Shown: positions 39,471 through 52,000, numbered from the stretch's first letter. The stretch is 64,000 nucleotides of DNA from Oasisia sp. SBJ-2009 (GCA_964017155.1 OZ024867.1:18368089-18432088); one strand, 5' to 3'. Made by a program: numbers and translations. The notes: a model not told the origin generated them from the letters alone.

Positions 39471-40766
39471 CAGAGGTAGTTCCGGAGACACAATGTGGCT
39501 TCAGAGGTAACCGGAGCACCGTGGATATGATATTTTGTCTCCGACAACTACAAGAAAAGTGCATTGAGCAGGACCGACCACTGTACATGGTATTTGTCGA
39601 CTTCAGTAAGGCGTTCGATACAGTTGGGAGGACCGGACTATGGCAGCTACTGAAGAAGTATGGCTGCCCAGAGAAGTTCACAACAATGATCGAGGCACTA
39701 CATACCGGAATGATGGCGACTGTTAATGTTGGAGGGGAAGTCTCGGAATCGTTCAGGGTCACAAATGGGGTCAAGCAAGGCTGTGTACTGGCGCCCACGC
39801 TCTTTTCCATCTTCCTATCAGCAATGCTCGACAATGCTTTCCGAGACATGGGGGATGGCATCTACATACAGTCCAGACAGAGCGCTGACCTATTCAACGT
39901 CGCACACTTCAGAGCGAAGACCAAGACTACACGGATACTGATGAGGGAGCTGCTATTCGCAGATGACAGTGCACTGGTTGCACACTCTGCTGAAGAGATG
40001 CAGAAAATAGTGGATGCTTTTTCCAATGCGTCAAAGAAGTTCGGCCTGAAGATTAACATCAAGAAGACCGAGGTGCTGTACCAACCCAACTCTACAAGAA
40101 CCCGAGAGGATGATATCATGGTTGATGGAAACAAGTTGAACTCTGTTATGGAATTCACCTACCTCGGAAGCACTATATCAAGTGACGGATGCATTGACGA
40201 TGAAATACAGAGGAGGATGGCCAAGGCTAGTGCATCTTTCGGCCGACTACGCCAGAGACTCTGGAACAACCACCATGTGTCCATGCGGGTTAAAGGCAAG
40301 ATATACCGTGCAATTGTGCTGTCCACCCTCCTATACGGAGCCGAGGCCTGGACAGTGTACAGACGACAGGTGAAAAAGTTGCACGCCTTCATGATGCGAC
40401 ATCTGCGTTCGATCATGAGGATAACCTGGATGGACAAAGTGACAAACAAGGAAATACTCGAACGGACAGGGCTGCCATCTATGGAAGATCTTCTGATCAG
40501 AAAGAATCTCCGGTGGACTGGACACCTCATGAGGATGTCATCAGACAGGCTACCGAAGCAGGTTCTCTACTCCCAACTGTCTTCTGGTCACAGAAAGAGA
40601 GGGCGCCCTCGTCTCCGGTTCAAAGATACCATCAAGAGAAACCTGAAGCTGAGAGACATAAAGATCGACTCCTGGACATCACTCTCACAGCAGAGAGACA
40701 AATGGAGAGCAAGAGTCAAGTGATGGAAGCAGTCTTTGTCGCTTCGCGACCGACAGCATGATGATG
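39471..40766 (+). mobile_element. RTE-like LINE, 5'-truncated copy with open RT frame
   Basis: This is a second 3' RTE copy that begins within the RT at CAGAGGTAGTTCC and ends with the same (ATG)3 tail. It is close in sequence to the 33-35.6 kb copy but lacks that copy's stops and deletions. The satellite flanks are in phase (CGTTTATTCCTTG on both sides), compatible with a target-site duplication, though periodicity alone could give this. Confidence 0.87.
39521..40723 (+). pseudogene. RTE-like reverse transcriptase C-terminal part (400 codons, uninterrupted)
   Basis: This is an open frame from mid-RT to the natural C-terminus. Motif A reads MVFVDFSKAFDTV (Asp27 and Asp33). NGVKQGCVLAPTLF follows. 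The catalytic LLFADDSALVAH has Asp148 and Asp149. Then come KINIKKTEVLY, YLGSTISSDG, the C-terminal RHLRSIMRITWMDK and LRWTGHLMRM segments, and a basic tail. The protein lacks the endonuclease and the finger part of the RT because the copy is 5'-truncated, so it is not expected to be functional. It does serve as the best-preserved reference for the family in this window. Confidence 0.87.
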
Positions 40767-43700
40767 CGTTTATTCCTTGTTACATCCGCTATATGCGTTT
40801 ATTCCTTGTTTCATCTAATCTATGGGTTTATTCCTTGTTATATTTCCTCAATGCTCTTATTCCATATTACACCTGCTGTATTTGTTTATTCGTTGTTACA
40901 TCTGTCACATGCGTTTATTCCTTGTTACATCTGCTGTATGCGCTTTTTTCCTTGTTACATTTGCTCTATGCGTTTATTCCTTGTTTCATTTGTTCTATGC
41001 TTTTATTCATTGTTATATCTGCTCTATGCGTTTTATTCCTTGTTAAATATGCTCTATGCTTTTTTATTCCTTGATACATCTGTTCAATGCGTAAATTTCT
41101 TGTTACATCTGCTCAATGCTCGTATTCATTGTTACATCGGCTTATTGCTCTTATTCCTTGTTACATATGCTCTTTGCGCTTTATTACTTGCTATTTCTGC
41201 TCTATGCATTTATTCCTTGTCTCCTCTGCTCAATCCGTTTATTCCTTTTTACATCTGTTTTATGCGTTTATTCCTTTTTGCATCTCGTCTATGCGATTCA
41301 TTCCTTGATACATCTGTTATATGCGTTTATTCCTTGTTACATCTGCTATATGCGTTTACTCCTTGTTACATCTTCTCTATACATTTATTCCTCGTCAAGA
41401 ATAATGTTTGCTGTAAGCGTTTATTACTTGTTACATCTGCTCTATGCGTTTATTGTTTGTTACATCTGCTAGATACGTTTATTCCTTGTTACATATGTTC
41501 TATGCGTTTATTCTTTGTCACATTTGCTTGATGTTTTTATTCCTTGTTGCAAATGCTCAATCCTCTCAATCCTTGTTACATCTGCCCGGTGCGTTTTTTT
41601 CTATGTTTGTTATCAGTTATATGCGTATATTCATTGTTACAGTTACTCAATGCTCTTATTCCTTGTTACATTTGCTCAATCCACTTATTTCTTGTTACAT
41701 CTTCCCAATGCGTGTTTTCCTTGTTACATCTGCTCTATATGGTTTATTGTTTGAAACATCTACTCCACGCGTTTATTTCTTGATACATGTGCCCTATGCG
41801 TTTATTCCTTGTAACATCTGCTATATGCGTTTATTCCTTGTTTCATCTACTCTATGGGTTTATTCCTTGTTACATTTCCTCATTGCTCTTATTCCATATT
41901 AAACCTGCTGTATTTGTTTATTCGTTGTTACATCTGTTACATGCGTTTATTCCTTGTTACATCTGTAATATATGCGCTTTTTTCCTTGTTACATCTACTC
42001 CATGCGCATTATTCCTTGTTACATTTGCTATATGCGTTTATTCATTGTTACATCTGCTCTATGCTTTTATTCATTGTTATATCTGCTCTATGCGTTTTAT
42101 TCAATGTTAAATCTGCTCTATGCTTTGTTATTCCTTGTTACATCTGTTCTATGCGTAAATTTCTTGTTACATCTGCTCAATGCTCTTATTATTTGTTATA
42201 TCGGCTTAATGCTCTTATTCCTTGTTACATATGCTCTATGCGCTTTAGTATTTGCTATTTCTGTTATATGCGTTTATTCCTTGTTTCCTCTGCTCAATGC
42301 GTTTATTCTTTGTTACATCTGTTTTATGCGTTTATTCCTTTTTGCATCTCGTCTATGCGATTTATTCCTTGATACATCTGTTATATGCGTTTATTCCTTG
42401 TTACATCTGCTATATGCGTTTATTCCATGTTACATCTGCGTTATGCCTTTACTCATTGTTACATCTGGTCTGTGCGATTTATTCGTTGTTACATCTTCTC
42501 TATGCATTTATTCGTTGTCCAAACAAATTTGCTGTAAGCGTTTATTACTTGTTACATCTCCGTTATGCCTTTACTCCTTGTTACCTCTGCTCTCTGCGCT
42601 TTTTTCCTTGTTAAATCTGCTCTATGCGTTTGTTCCTTGTTACATCTGCCCTAGCCTTTTATTCCTTGTTACATCTGCTCAATGCTTTTATTCCTTGTTG
42701 CACCTGCTCAGAGCTCTTTTTCCTTGTAACATCTGCTAAACCTGTTATTCCTTGTTACATCTATTTGATGAGTTTTTTCATTGTTACACCTGCTCAGAGC
42801 TCTTATTCGTTGTAACATCTGCTAAATCCTCATTTTCCTTGTTACATCTGCGTTTATTACTAGTTACATCTGGTCCTTGAGTTTAATCCTTGTTACATCT
42901 GGTCTATGCGATTTATTCTTTGATACATCTCCTCCATTCGTTTATTCCTTGTTACATTTGCTTGATATTTTTATTCCTTGTTACACCTGTTCAATCCTCT
43001 CAAACCTTGTTGCATATGTTCTATGCGTTTATTCCTTGTTACATGTGCTCAGTGCTCTTATTCCTTGTAACTTCTGCTTAATCCTCTTATTCCTTGTTAC
43101 ATCTGCTCTAAGCGATTTTTCTTTGTTTCATCAGTTCTATGCGTTTATTCATTGTTACATTTACTCAATGCTGTTATTCCTTGTAACATTTCCTCAATCC
43201 ACTTATTACTTGCTACATCTTCCCTATGCGTTTATTCCTTGTTACATCTGCTCTATACGCTTTATTCTTTGAAACCTTTACTCTACGCGTTTATTCCTTG
43301 ATACATGTGCTATATGAGTTAATTCCTTGTTACATCTGCTATATGCGTTTATTCCTTGTTTCATCTACTCTATGGGTTTATTCCTTGTTACATTTCCTCA
43401 ATGCTCTTATTCCATATTACACCTGCTGTATTTGTTTATTCGTTGTTACATGTGCTCTATGCGTTTATCCCTCTTTACATCTGCTCTATGCCTTTATTCC
43501 TCTTTACATCTGCTCTATGCCTTTATTCCTTGTTACATTTGCTCTATACGTTTATTCATTGTTACATCTGCTCTATGCCTTTATTTCTTTTTACAACTGC
43601 TTTATGCGTTTTATTCCTTGTTAAATCTGCTCTATGCGTTTTTATTCCATGTTACATCTGTTCTATGCGTTTAGGTCTTGTAACATCTGCTCAATGCTCC

Positions 43701-44188
43701 TATTCCTTGTTATATCGGCGTAATGCTCTTATTCCTGGTTACATATGCTCTATGCGCTTTATTACTTGCTATATCTGCTCTATGCGTTTATTCCTTGTTA
43801 CCTCTGCTGAATGCGTTTATTCCTTGTTATATCTGCTTTATGCGTTTATTCCTTTTTGCATCTCGACTATGCGATTTATTCCTTGATACGTCTGTTATAT
43901 GTGTTTATTCCTTGTTACATCTGTCATATGCGTTTATTCTTTGTTACATTTGCTCTATGCCTTTTCTCCTTGTTACACCTGCTCAGAGCTCTTATTCCTT
44001 GTAACATCTGCTAAATCCTCTTATTTCTTGTTACATCTACTTGAGGAGTTTATTCCTTGTTACATCTGCTCTATGAGTTTAATCCTTGCTACATCTGGTC
44101 TGTGCGATTTATTCCTTTTTACATCTGCTCTATGCGTGTATTCCTTGTTACATCTGCTCATTGCTCTTATTCCTTGTTACATGTGCTA
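40767..44188 (+). repeat. Satellite block
   Basis: This is about 3.4 kb of satellite containing three related segments near 40,800, 41,830 and 43,350. Each has the run CTACTCTATGGGTTTATTCC or its CTAATC variant, then CCATATTA and GCTGTATTTG. The spacings are about 1,032 and 1,518 bp, so this block has its own intermediate-length repeat. No genes are seen. Confidence 0.87.
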
Positions 44189-44195
44189 AGGTGCG

Positions 44196-44219
44196 ACATT
44201 GGCGGGAACATTGGCGGGA
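44196..44219 (+). repeat. 12-bp direct repeat at the CR1-like 5' end
   Basis: ACATTGGCGGGA occurs twice back to back (44196-44207 and 44208-44219), close to the 5' end of the element. Confidence 0.85.
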
Positions 44220-44280
44220 GCAGATGTTTGAATTTGGTGTTGCATAAAAGTTGAAAAACAAGAGGAAATATTGACTGATT

Positions 44281-44691
44281 AGTATTATTCTTATGTGAAG
44301 ATTATTCATAAATTAGTACTAGACATATATTGGGTATTAGTTTAGTTAAACGTTTGTCAGTTAACAGTATGTTTGAGCAGATTAGCATCGTGGGCGATAA
44401 TAGGGTAATTTAGCCTTCGACAAGTTTGTAAACAAGAGTTAGCAAAACTTATTATTTGATAGAATCTTTAACAGATAAAGTATTCAGCATAACAGCTACA
44501 GTATTATTCTTATGTGAAGATTATTAATCAAGTTTTGGTAAAAGTTTGTTAGTTAAAAGTATTTTTGAGCAGATTAGCATAGTGGGTGATAATAGGGTCA
44601 TCTGGACTTCGACAAGTTTGTTTACAAGATTTAGCAAATCTGATTATTTGATAGAATATATAACATATAAAATAACAAGCATAACAGCTAC
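44281..44691 (+). promoter_or_regulatory. Two tandem 5' UTR monomers of the CR1-like LINE
   Basis: Both monomers begin AGTATTATTCTTATGTGAAG (44281 and 44500). They share GAGCAGATTAGCAT, GATAATAGGGT, TTCGACAAGTTTGT, TTATTTGATAGAAT and end in AACAGCTAC. Monomer 1 is 219 bp and monomer 2 is 192 bp, lacking part of the stretch after position 27. Tandem 5' monomers are known as promoter units in some mammalian L1 families. A promoter role here is inference. Confidence 0.75.
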
Positions 44692-44943
44692 ATACGTAAG
44701 ATAATACTTTGATCAGGTAGCATTGTTATTAAAAAAATAAGCAAGCTTTTTAGTAGAAACCTTAGTTTGTTTATGCAGGTAGTGTCCATCGTATCCGCTA
44801 GGGAACTGTACCAGTAAATACCACATTTGTCAGTTATGTATAACATAAAGTGAGCTGCAGTTACTGTCCACATAAAACAGTCTTTCTGAAGACTAAATTG
44901 GTATACCGACTGAGTAAATTTTGAGTACCTGGGTAGTCATAAT

Positions 44944-46089
44944 ATGGCCCCTTGCAAGCGGCAAGTAAAGGCAAGGAGGCACCTAGTGTGTGACTATTGT
45001 CACAGCTTTGTAGATTTTGCTCTATCCGGATCCACAAAGTCATGGGCTGAGACAATAGAGGAAGACTTTACTTTCCAGTGCACAGGGTGTTTGAAAGTGG
45101 AATGTCTTACAGCAGAGTTAGCTAGGCTAACCGATATTGGTAAGGGGATGGAGATGAGAATAACCAAAGAGACAGATGGAAGAGGTCGAAAGGAGCAATG
45201 CAATGACAAGAAGGGTGAGGACAGTATACTGAGAGGAGGGAGGTCGAGTGCAAGGAAAACAAACGGAGAAAGAACAAGTGAAAACATGGCATGCAGGAAG
45301 GTGACAGGGGAGAAAGTGACAGTAGATGAGGGGGTGACAATGGGACAGGAGATGATAGAAGCAGAGGCGACAGGAGGAAAGACGAAGGGAAGAATGGAAC
45401 TGAGAGTAGATGTGACCAAACGGAAGTCAATAACAAGGATGGTGTCAGGAAGAAAAGAGGAAGGAAAGAAAGGAACAGAGAAAGCGGCAGGGGGAAAAGT
45501 CAGCAACCAGGGAGATGCAAAACGGAGGAGTTACTCTGAAGCAGTGATTGAGGGGGCATTGAGAACAGAAAGGGTGTTTATGGGCGACTCAATTTTGCGA
45601 AAGACGGACAAGACGTTAAGTAAAGGAGAAGATGTTGTTGTTTGTCTTCTGGGGACTCGGATAGAGCATGTGACAGATAGGGTAGAGAACGTGTTGGGGC
45701 ATGGCCAGGGAGGATATATATTAGTACATGTAGGGACGAACATTGCGGACAGGGAGGGGACAACTAGAATAGTGCAAATATACAGACAGTTGGTAGGGAA
45801 ACTGAAGAAAACAAGAGTTGAACAGATTATTCTCTCAGGAATCTTGCCAGTAATCGGAGGAAGGGGAGCAACCTATAGAAACTGCAAGAGTATGGCAATC
45901 AATGCTCTGGTGGAGCAGATGTGTGAGGAGGAAGGGGTTGGATTCTTGGATTTGTGGGGGCGCTTTGTTGGGAAGGAGGACATGTACGTGAGAGATGGCC
46001 TCCATCTAAGCGGAAAGGGCGCAGCAGTTTTCTCTGAGAACCTGCTTCAATCTATGGACAGTGGAACAGGTTGCAATTATTTAAACTAG
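44944..46089 (+). CDS. CR1-like LINE ORF1: zinc-finger and SGNH esterase protein, intact
   Basis: The protein is 381 residues and starts at the first ATG of a long open frame. The N-terminus has paired cysteines C16-x2-C19 and C46-x2-C49 with Trp34 between, resembling half of a PHD-type zinc finger. Residues about 75-205 are charged, Lys/Glu/Gly-rich and low in complexity. From about 205 to the end is a GDSL/SGNH hydrolase domain: GDS at 214-216 (Ser216 the likely nucleophile), VHVGTN at 261-266 (Gly264 and Asn266 for the oxyanion hole) and DGLH at 351-354 (Asp351, His354). In CR1/L2 elements ORF1 proteins bind RNA and carry a lipid-esterase-like domain. All catalytic residues are present and the frame is unbroken, unlike ORF2. 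Its stop overlaps the open frame of ORF2. Confidence 0.88.
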   Translation: MAPCKRQVKARRHLVCDYCHSFVDFALSGSTKSWAETIEEDFTFQCTGCLKVECLTAELARLTDIGKGMEMRITKETDGRGRKEQCNDKKGEDSILRGGRSSARKTNGERTSENMACRKVTGEKVTVDEGVTMGQEMIEAEATGGKTKGRMELRVDVTKRKSITRMVSGRKEEGKKGTEKAAGGKVSNQGDAKRRSYSEAVIEGALRTERVFMGDSILRKTDKTLSKGEDVVVCLLGTRIEHVTDRVENVLGHGQGGYILVHVGTNIADREGTTRIVQIYRQLVGKLKKTRVEQIILSGILPVIGGRGATYRNCKSMAINALVEQMCEEEGVGFLDLWGRFVGKEDMYVRDGLHLSGKGAAVFSENLLQSMDSGTGCNYLN

Positions 46090-48952
46090 ATTCGCAGGGG
46101 GGATTCACAGAGAAGACAAATACTGGAGGCACAGATAAGGACAGCACAGATAAAACGGCAAAACACAGTCTGGAAAACTCTACAACATTTGGTTATAAAT
46201 GTGTGAGTTTAAATGCAAGGAGCATAGTAAACAAAAGAAATGAACTAAACATTATGGTAGAAGATAATGACCCTCACATAATAGGTATAACTGAATCTTG
46301 GGCCACCCCCGATATATCAGATGCCGAATTGGGAATGACAGGATATGTCATGTTTAGGAAAGATAGAATAGGGAGAAGGTGAGGTGGCGTTATTTTATAT
46401 ATTAAAGAATCCATTCAGGCTTACGAAATAAAATTAGAAAAACAAGCAGAATGTGAAGAAGCTCTGTGGTGTTACATAGTTACAGGAAACTCAACATTAA
46501 CTGTTGGGTTAGTTTGTCGAAGTCCAAACATAAGCACAGATGAGAATGAGAAAATACAAAACGCTATAAAGGAAGTCAGTAAACGGGACTGTATAATTAT
46601 GGGGGATTTTAACCATGGGCGTATACAGTGGAAATCTCAACAGAGTACTGGGAGTGAAGATCAAACGTTTTAAAATTTAGTACAAGACAGTTTCCTTACT
46701 CAACATGTGTTAGAACCAACCAGGGGTGATAACGTATTGGACATAGTTTTGAGCTCACAGAAGGAATTTATTGATAATGTCAGGATATGTGAGCCACTGG
46801 GGTGTAGCGATCACAACCAGATATATTTTATCATCAAAGTAAAAGGAGAACAGAATCGTAAAATACGGTACAGGAATAATTTTCACAAAGGAATATATAA
46901 GGACATGAGGAAACATTTAGCAAATATAGACTGGAATAACACACTGGAGAATAAGACAAGCAACAGAATGTTGGAATATCTTAAAGAGGGAAATTGACTG
47001 CATTGTCGAACAATTTGTCCCCTTGAAAAAACAGGGGAAACGGTCAAAAAAGAACCACTTATCAAAAGAAGCCATTAGAAAAATCAAATACAAGCAAACG
47101 ATTTGGAAGACATATAGACATAATGGAAGTGAAGAATACTATACCATTTATAAGGAAGCACTTAACCAAGCTACAGCTGAAATTAGAAATTCAAAGAGAA
47201 GCTATGAACAAAAATTTGCTTTTAATATAAAACATGACAGCAAGAGTTTGTATGCGTATGTTCGAAGTAAACAGAAAGTTCAGGATAAGGTAGGACCTCT
47301 AGAAGGTAGTGATGGAAACATAATAACAGAGGGATTCTTAATGGCAGAAAACCTAAATGAATACTTTAGTTCGGCGTTCACCAGGGAAGATACTAGTGCA
47401 TTACCAGTACCAGAGACTAAATTTGAAGGGAGAGAGTCAGACTATTTAGGACAACTAATTGTAACACCAAAAATGGTAGCTAAGAAAATAAGGGATATGA
47501 AGGAAAATAAGTCACCTGGAGTGGATGGGATTCCTCCCAAATTACTACTGGAAATTGTAGAACAAATCAGCATACCACTTGCAACAGTGTTCAATTTGTC
47601 AATAGAGGAAGGAGTAGTTCCATTAGAATGGAAAGAAGCAAACATCATACCATTATTTAAAAAAGGATCAAGAAGCAAGTCAGAGAACTATAGACCAGTT
47701 AGTTTAACATCGGTGGTTTGCAAACTATTACAAAGACTAATTAAAGATCACTTGGTTGATTGTCTTGTTAAAAATAACTTGATTAACCCATCTCAACATG
47801 GGTTTCTAAAAGCGAGGTCATGCTTAACAAATATCTTATGTTTTTTGGAAGATGTCACAAAGTGGGTAAACGAGGGATCACCAGTAGATATAATATATTT
47901 AGATTTAAAAAAAGCCTTTGACAAAGTGCCACATCAAAGATTACTACTTAAACTAAGGGCCCATGGCATAGGCCATGGTATGATTACCTGGATAGAAAAA
48001 TGGCTCATTGATAGAAGACAAAGAGTGGTAGTTGATGGGGAGGTTTCAAACTGGAAATCGGTTTTGAGTGGAGTACCGCCGGGATCAGTATTGGGACCTA
48101 TTTTGTTCTTAATATATATCAATGATTTGGATGCAAGGAGTTGAAGTTTGCGGACGATACAAAAGTGTTTAGAAAAATTGAAAGTGATGCAGATAGACAG
48201 CAATTACAAGATGATCTAAATAAGTTGAACGAATGGTCTGATAAGTTGCAAATGCTGTTTAATTATGGGAAGTATAAGTGCCTCCACACAGGACATGGAA
48301 ATGAAGATGCACAATATAAAATGGGTGATACTGTACTAAATACTACCGTAAAGGAAAAGGACTTAGGGTTAACTATTAGTGCTGATATGAAGGTATCAGA
48401 ACAGTGTGCAATTGCAGCAGCAAAGGGATACCAAATTCTTGGATTAATTAGGCGAAATATAGTGTACAAGGAAACATATAACTAATAATACCGCTTTACA
48501 AAACAATAGTTAGACCTCATTTAGAATATTGCATACAGGCATGGAGGCCATATCGCAAGAAGGATATTGATATACTAGAAAGAGTACAAAGAAGAACAAC
48601 CAAAATGATACAAAAACTCAGGAATATTAGTTATGAAATGCGTCTAAAAGAATGTGGATTAACAACACTAGAAACCAGGAGATTGAGAGGAGATCAGATA
48701 GAAGTTTTTTAAATATTGAATGGGTATGAAAATATTGACAACAATCTTTTTTTCTCTGTTAAGGAAGAGAGAAGGACTAGAGGACATGGAATTACATTAG
48801 CAAAGAAGCAGTGTAGACTAGATATTAGAAAATGTTCATGTTCACAAAGAACAGTAAATGAATGGAATAGATTATCGGCTGATTGTGTAGGTGTGTGTGT
48901 AGTGTTAATATGTTCAAAAATAAAATTGACATGTACCTAAGAAGGGCTGGGT
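46071..48952 (+). pseudogene. CR1-like LINE ORF2: endonuclease and reverse transcriptase, decayed
   Basis: The frame opens across the ORF1 stop (overlap about 19 bases) with no early ATG. Endonuclease motifs are VSLNARSIVNKRNEL, IIGITESWA, IIMGDFNHGRIQW and CSDHNQIYF. It is broken by TGA at 46381 and TAA near 46,672. After a frame break near 46,980 the RT follows: KSPGVDGIPPKLL, SENYRPVSLTSV, IIYLDLKKAFDKVPH and GVPPGSVLGPILFLIYINDL. A short deletion and frame break near 48,140 precede KFADDTKVF. Another near 48,480 precedes LYKTIVRPHLEYC and RVQRRTTKMI, with a stop near 48,711. Catalytic residues survive, but at least three frame breaks and three stops make it inactive. Confidence 0.88.
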
Positions 48953-49002
48953 ACATTTAGTTAGATAGGTTGGACTCTCGATAAGCCAAAGGGCTTCGTT
49001 GT

Positions 49003-49035
49003 CCACCTGCCATCTAGAGTTGATTCTCTAGGTGG
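49003..49035 (+). other. 3' UTR stem-loop of the CR1-like LINE
   Basis: CTAGAG (49014-49019) pairs with CTCTAG (49026-49031) around TTGATT, with an outer CCAC/GTGG pairing (49003-49006 and 49032-49035). It lies just before the terminal decamer repeats. In CR1/L2 elements such 3' stem-loops serve as the RT recognition site; that role here is inference. Confidence 0.65.
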
Positions 49036-49060
49036 CAATCTTGTTAAATCTTGTTAAATC

Positions 49061-52000
49061 TTAATGAGTTTATTCATTGTTACGTATGTTCTATGCGCTT
49101 TATTAATTGCTACATCTGCTCTATGCGTTTATTCCACGATACATCTGTTCTATGCGTGTATTCCTTGTTACAACTGCTCTATGCGTTTATTCCTTGTTAT
49201 ATATTTTCTATGCGTTTATTCTTTGTTACATCTGTAGATGTGTTTATTCCTTGTTACACCTGCTCAATCCTCTCATTCCTTGTTACATATATTCTATGCC
49301 TTTATTCCTTGTTATATCTGCTCAGTGCTCTTATTCCTTGTAACATCTGCTTAATCCTCTTATTACTTGTTACATATGCTCTATGCGTGTATTCCTTGTT
49401 TCATCTGTTCCATGCGTTTATTCCTTGTTACATGTACTCAATGTTCTTATTCCTTGTTACATTTTCTCAATCCTCATATTCCTTGTTATATCTTCTCTAT
49501 GCGTGTATTCCTTGTTACATCTGCTCTATACGCTTTATCACTTGAAACATATACTCTACGCGTTTATTCCTTGATACATGTGCTCTATGCGTGTATTCCT
49601 TTTTATATCTGCTATATCCGTTTATTCCTTGTTTCATCTACTCTATGGGTTTATTCCTTGTTACATTTCCTCAATGCTCTTATTCCTTATTACACCTGCT
49701 GTATGCGTGTATTCGTTGTTACACCTGCTCTATGCGTTTATTCCTTGTTACATCTGCTTTATGCGTTTATTCCTTTTTACATCTGGTCTATGCGATTTAT
49801 TCCTTGTTACATCTGTTACATGAGTTTATTCCTTGTTACATCTGCTATATGCGTTTATTCCTTGTTACATTTGCTTGATGCGTTTCTTCCTTGTTACATC
49901 TGCGTTATGCTTTTACTCCTTGTTACATCTGGTATGTGCGATTTGTTCCTTGTTACATCTTCTCGATGCGTTTATTCCTTGTTAAATCTGCTGTATGCGT
50001 TTGTTCCTTGTCGCATCTGCTCGATTGGTTTATTCTTTGTTACGTCTGCTAGATACGATTATTCCTTGTTACATCTGCTCAATCCTCTTATTCATTTTTA
50101 CATCTGTTTTATGCGTTTATTCCTTGGTACATCTTCTCAGTGCTCTTATTCTTTGTAACATCTTCTAAACCCTCTTATTCCTTGTTACTTCTGCTCAATG
50201 TGTTTATTCCTTGCTACATCTACTCCTTACGTTTTTTCCTCGTTACAACTGCTCTATGCGTTTATTCCTTGTTACATCTGTTATATGCGTTTACTCCTTG
50301 TTACATATGTTCCATGTGTTTATTCATTGTTATATCTGCGCTATGCGTTTTACTCCTTGTTACATCTGCTCTATGCCTTTATTCCTTGTTATATCTGCTC
50401 TATGCGTTTATTCCTTCTTACATCTGTTGCTTGTATTTATTCCTTGTTATATCTGCTCTATGCGTTTATTCCTTCTTACATTTGCTGTATGCGTTTATTC
50501 CTTGTTAAATCTGTTCTCTGCGTGTATTCCTTGTTACATCTGCTCAGTGCTCTTATTCCTTGTAACATCTGCTAAATCCTCTTATTCCCTGTTACATCTG
50601 CTCTATGGGTTTATTCCTTGTTAATCTGCTGTATGCGCTTTATTCCTTGTTACATCTGCTCTATCTGTTTATTCCATGATACATCTGCTCAATGCTCTTA
50701 TTCCATGTTACATCGGCTTAATGCTCGTTTTCCTTGTTACATATGCTCTATGCGCTTTATTACTTGTAACATATGCTCTATGAGTTTAATCCTTGTTACA
50801 TCTGTTATATGCGATTTATTCCTTGTTCCATCTGCTCTATGCGTTTATTCCTTGTGACATCTGCTCAATGCTCTTTTTCCTTTGCTACATCGGCTTAAAG
50901 CTCTTATTCCTTGTTACATATGCTCTAGGCGCTTTATTACTTGCTACATCTGCTCTATGCGTTTATTCCTTGCTATATCTGCTCAATGCTGTTATTCCTT
51001 GTTACATCTGCTCAATGCTCTCGTTCCTTGTTACATTTGCTCTTTGCGTTTATTCCTCTTTACATCTGCGTTATGCCTTGTTACATCTGGTATATGCGAT
51101 CTATTCGTTGTTACTTCATCTCTATGCGTTTATTCCTTGTTAAATTTGCTCTATGCGTTTGTTTCTTGTTACATCTGCTCTATGCGTTTATTCTTTGTTA
51201 CATCTGCTAGATACCTTTAATCCATGTTATATCTGCGTTATGACTTTATTCCTTGTTGCATCTTCTCTATGCGATTATTCTTTGTTACATCTGCTCAATG
51301 CTGTTATTCCTTGTTACATCTGCTCATTGCTCTTATTCCTTGTTACATCTGCTATATGCGTTTATTCCTTGTTTCATCTACTCTATGGGTTTTTTCCGTG
51401 TTGCATTTCCTCAATGCTCTTATTCCTTATTGCACCTGCTGTATGCTTTTATTCATTATTACACCTGCTCTATGCGTTTATTCCTTGTTCCATCTGCTTT
51501 ATGCGTTTATTCCGTTTTAAATCTCGTTTATGCGATTTATTACTTTTAACATCTGCGTTATGCCTCTGCTCCTTGTTACGTCTGCTAGATACGTTTATTC
51601 CTTGTTATATATGCGTTATGCCTTTACTCCTTGTTATATCTGCGATGTAATCCTTGTTACGTCTACTCTATACGTTTACTCGTTGTTACATCTGCTCAAT
51701 GCTCTTATTTCTAGTTACATCTGCTCTATTATTCCTTGTTACGTATTCTCTATGCGTTTATTGTTTGTTAAATCTAATCTATGCGTTTGTTCCTTGTTAC
51801 ATCTGCCCTATGCGTTTATTCCTTGTTACATCTGCTCAATGCTCTTATTCCTTGATATATTGGCTTAATGCTCTTATTCCTTGTTACATATGCTCTGTGC
51901 GCTTTATTATTTGCTACATCTGCTCTGTGCGTTTATTCCTTGTTACATCTGCTCTATGAGTTTATTTTTTGTTACATCTGCTAGATGAGTTTATTCCTTG

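Larger units (their letters stand above)
44189..49060 (+). mobile_element. CR1-like LINE, nearly full length (about 4.9 kb)
   Basis: The element contains, in order, a 5' UTR of about 750 bp with two tandem monomers, ORF1 (esterase type), ORF2 (endonuclease plus RT, decayed), a 3' UTR with a stem-loop (49003-49035), and a terminal tandem decamer TTGTTAAATC (49041-49060). The left border follows TTACATGTGCT of the satellite. ORF1 with a zinc-finger-like N-terminus and an SGNH esterase domain is characteristic of the CR1/L2 group. No target-site duplication is evident. Confidence 0.9.

Noticed and set aside
45000..45506. Minus-strand open frame rich in Ser/Pro/Phe
   Set aside because: It is an antisense shadow of the CR1-like ORF1, which has clear esterase motifs.
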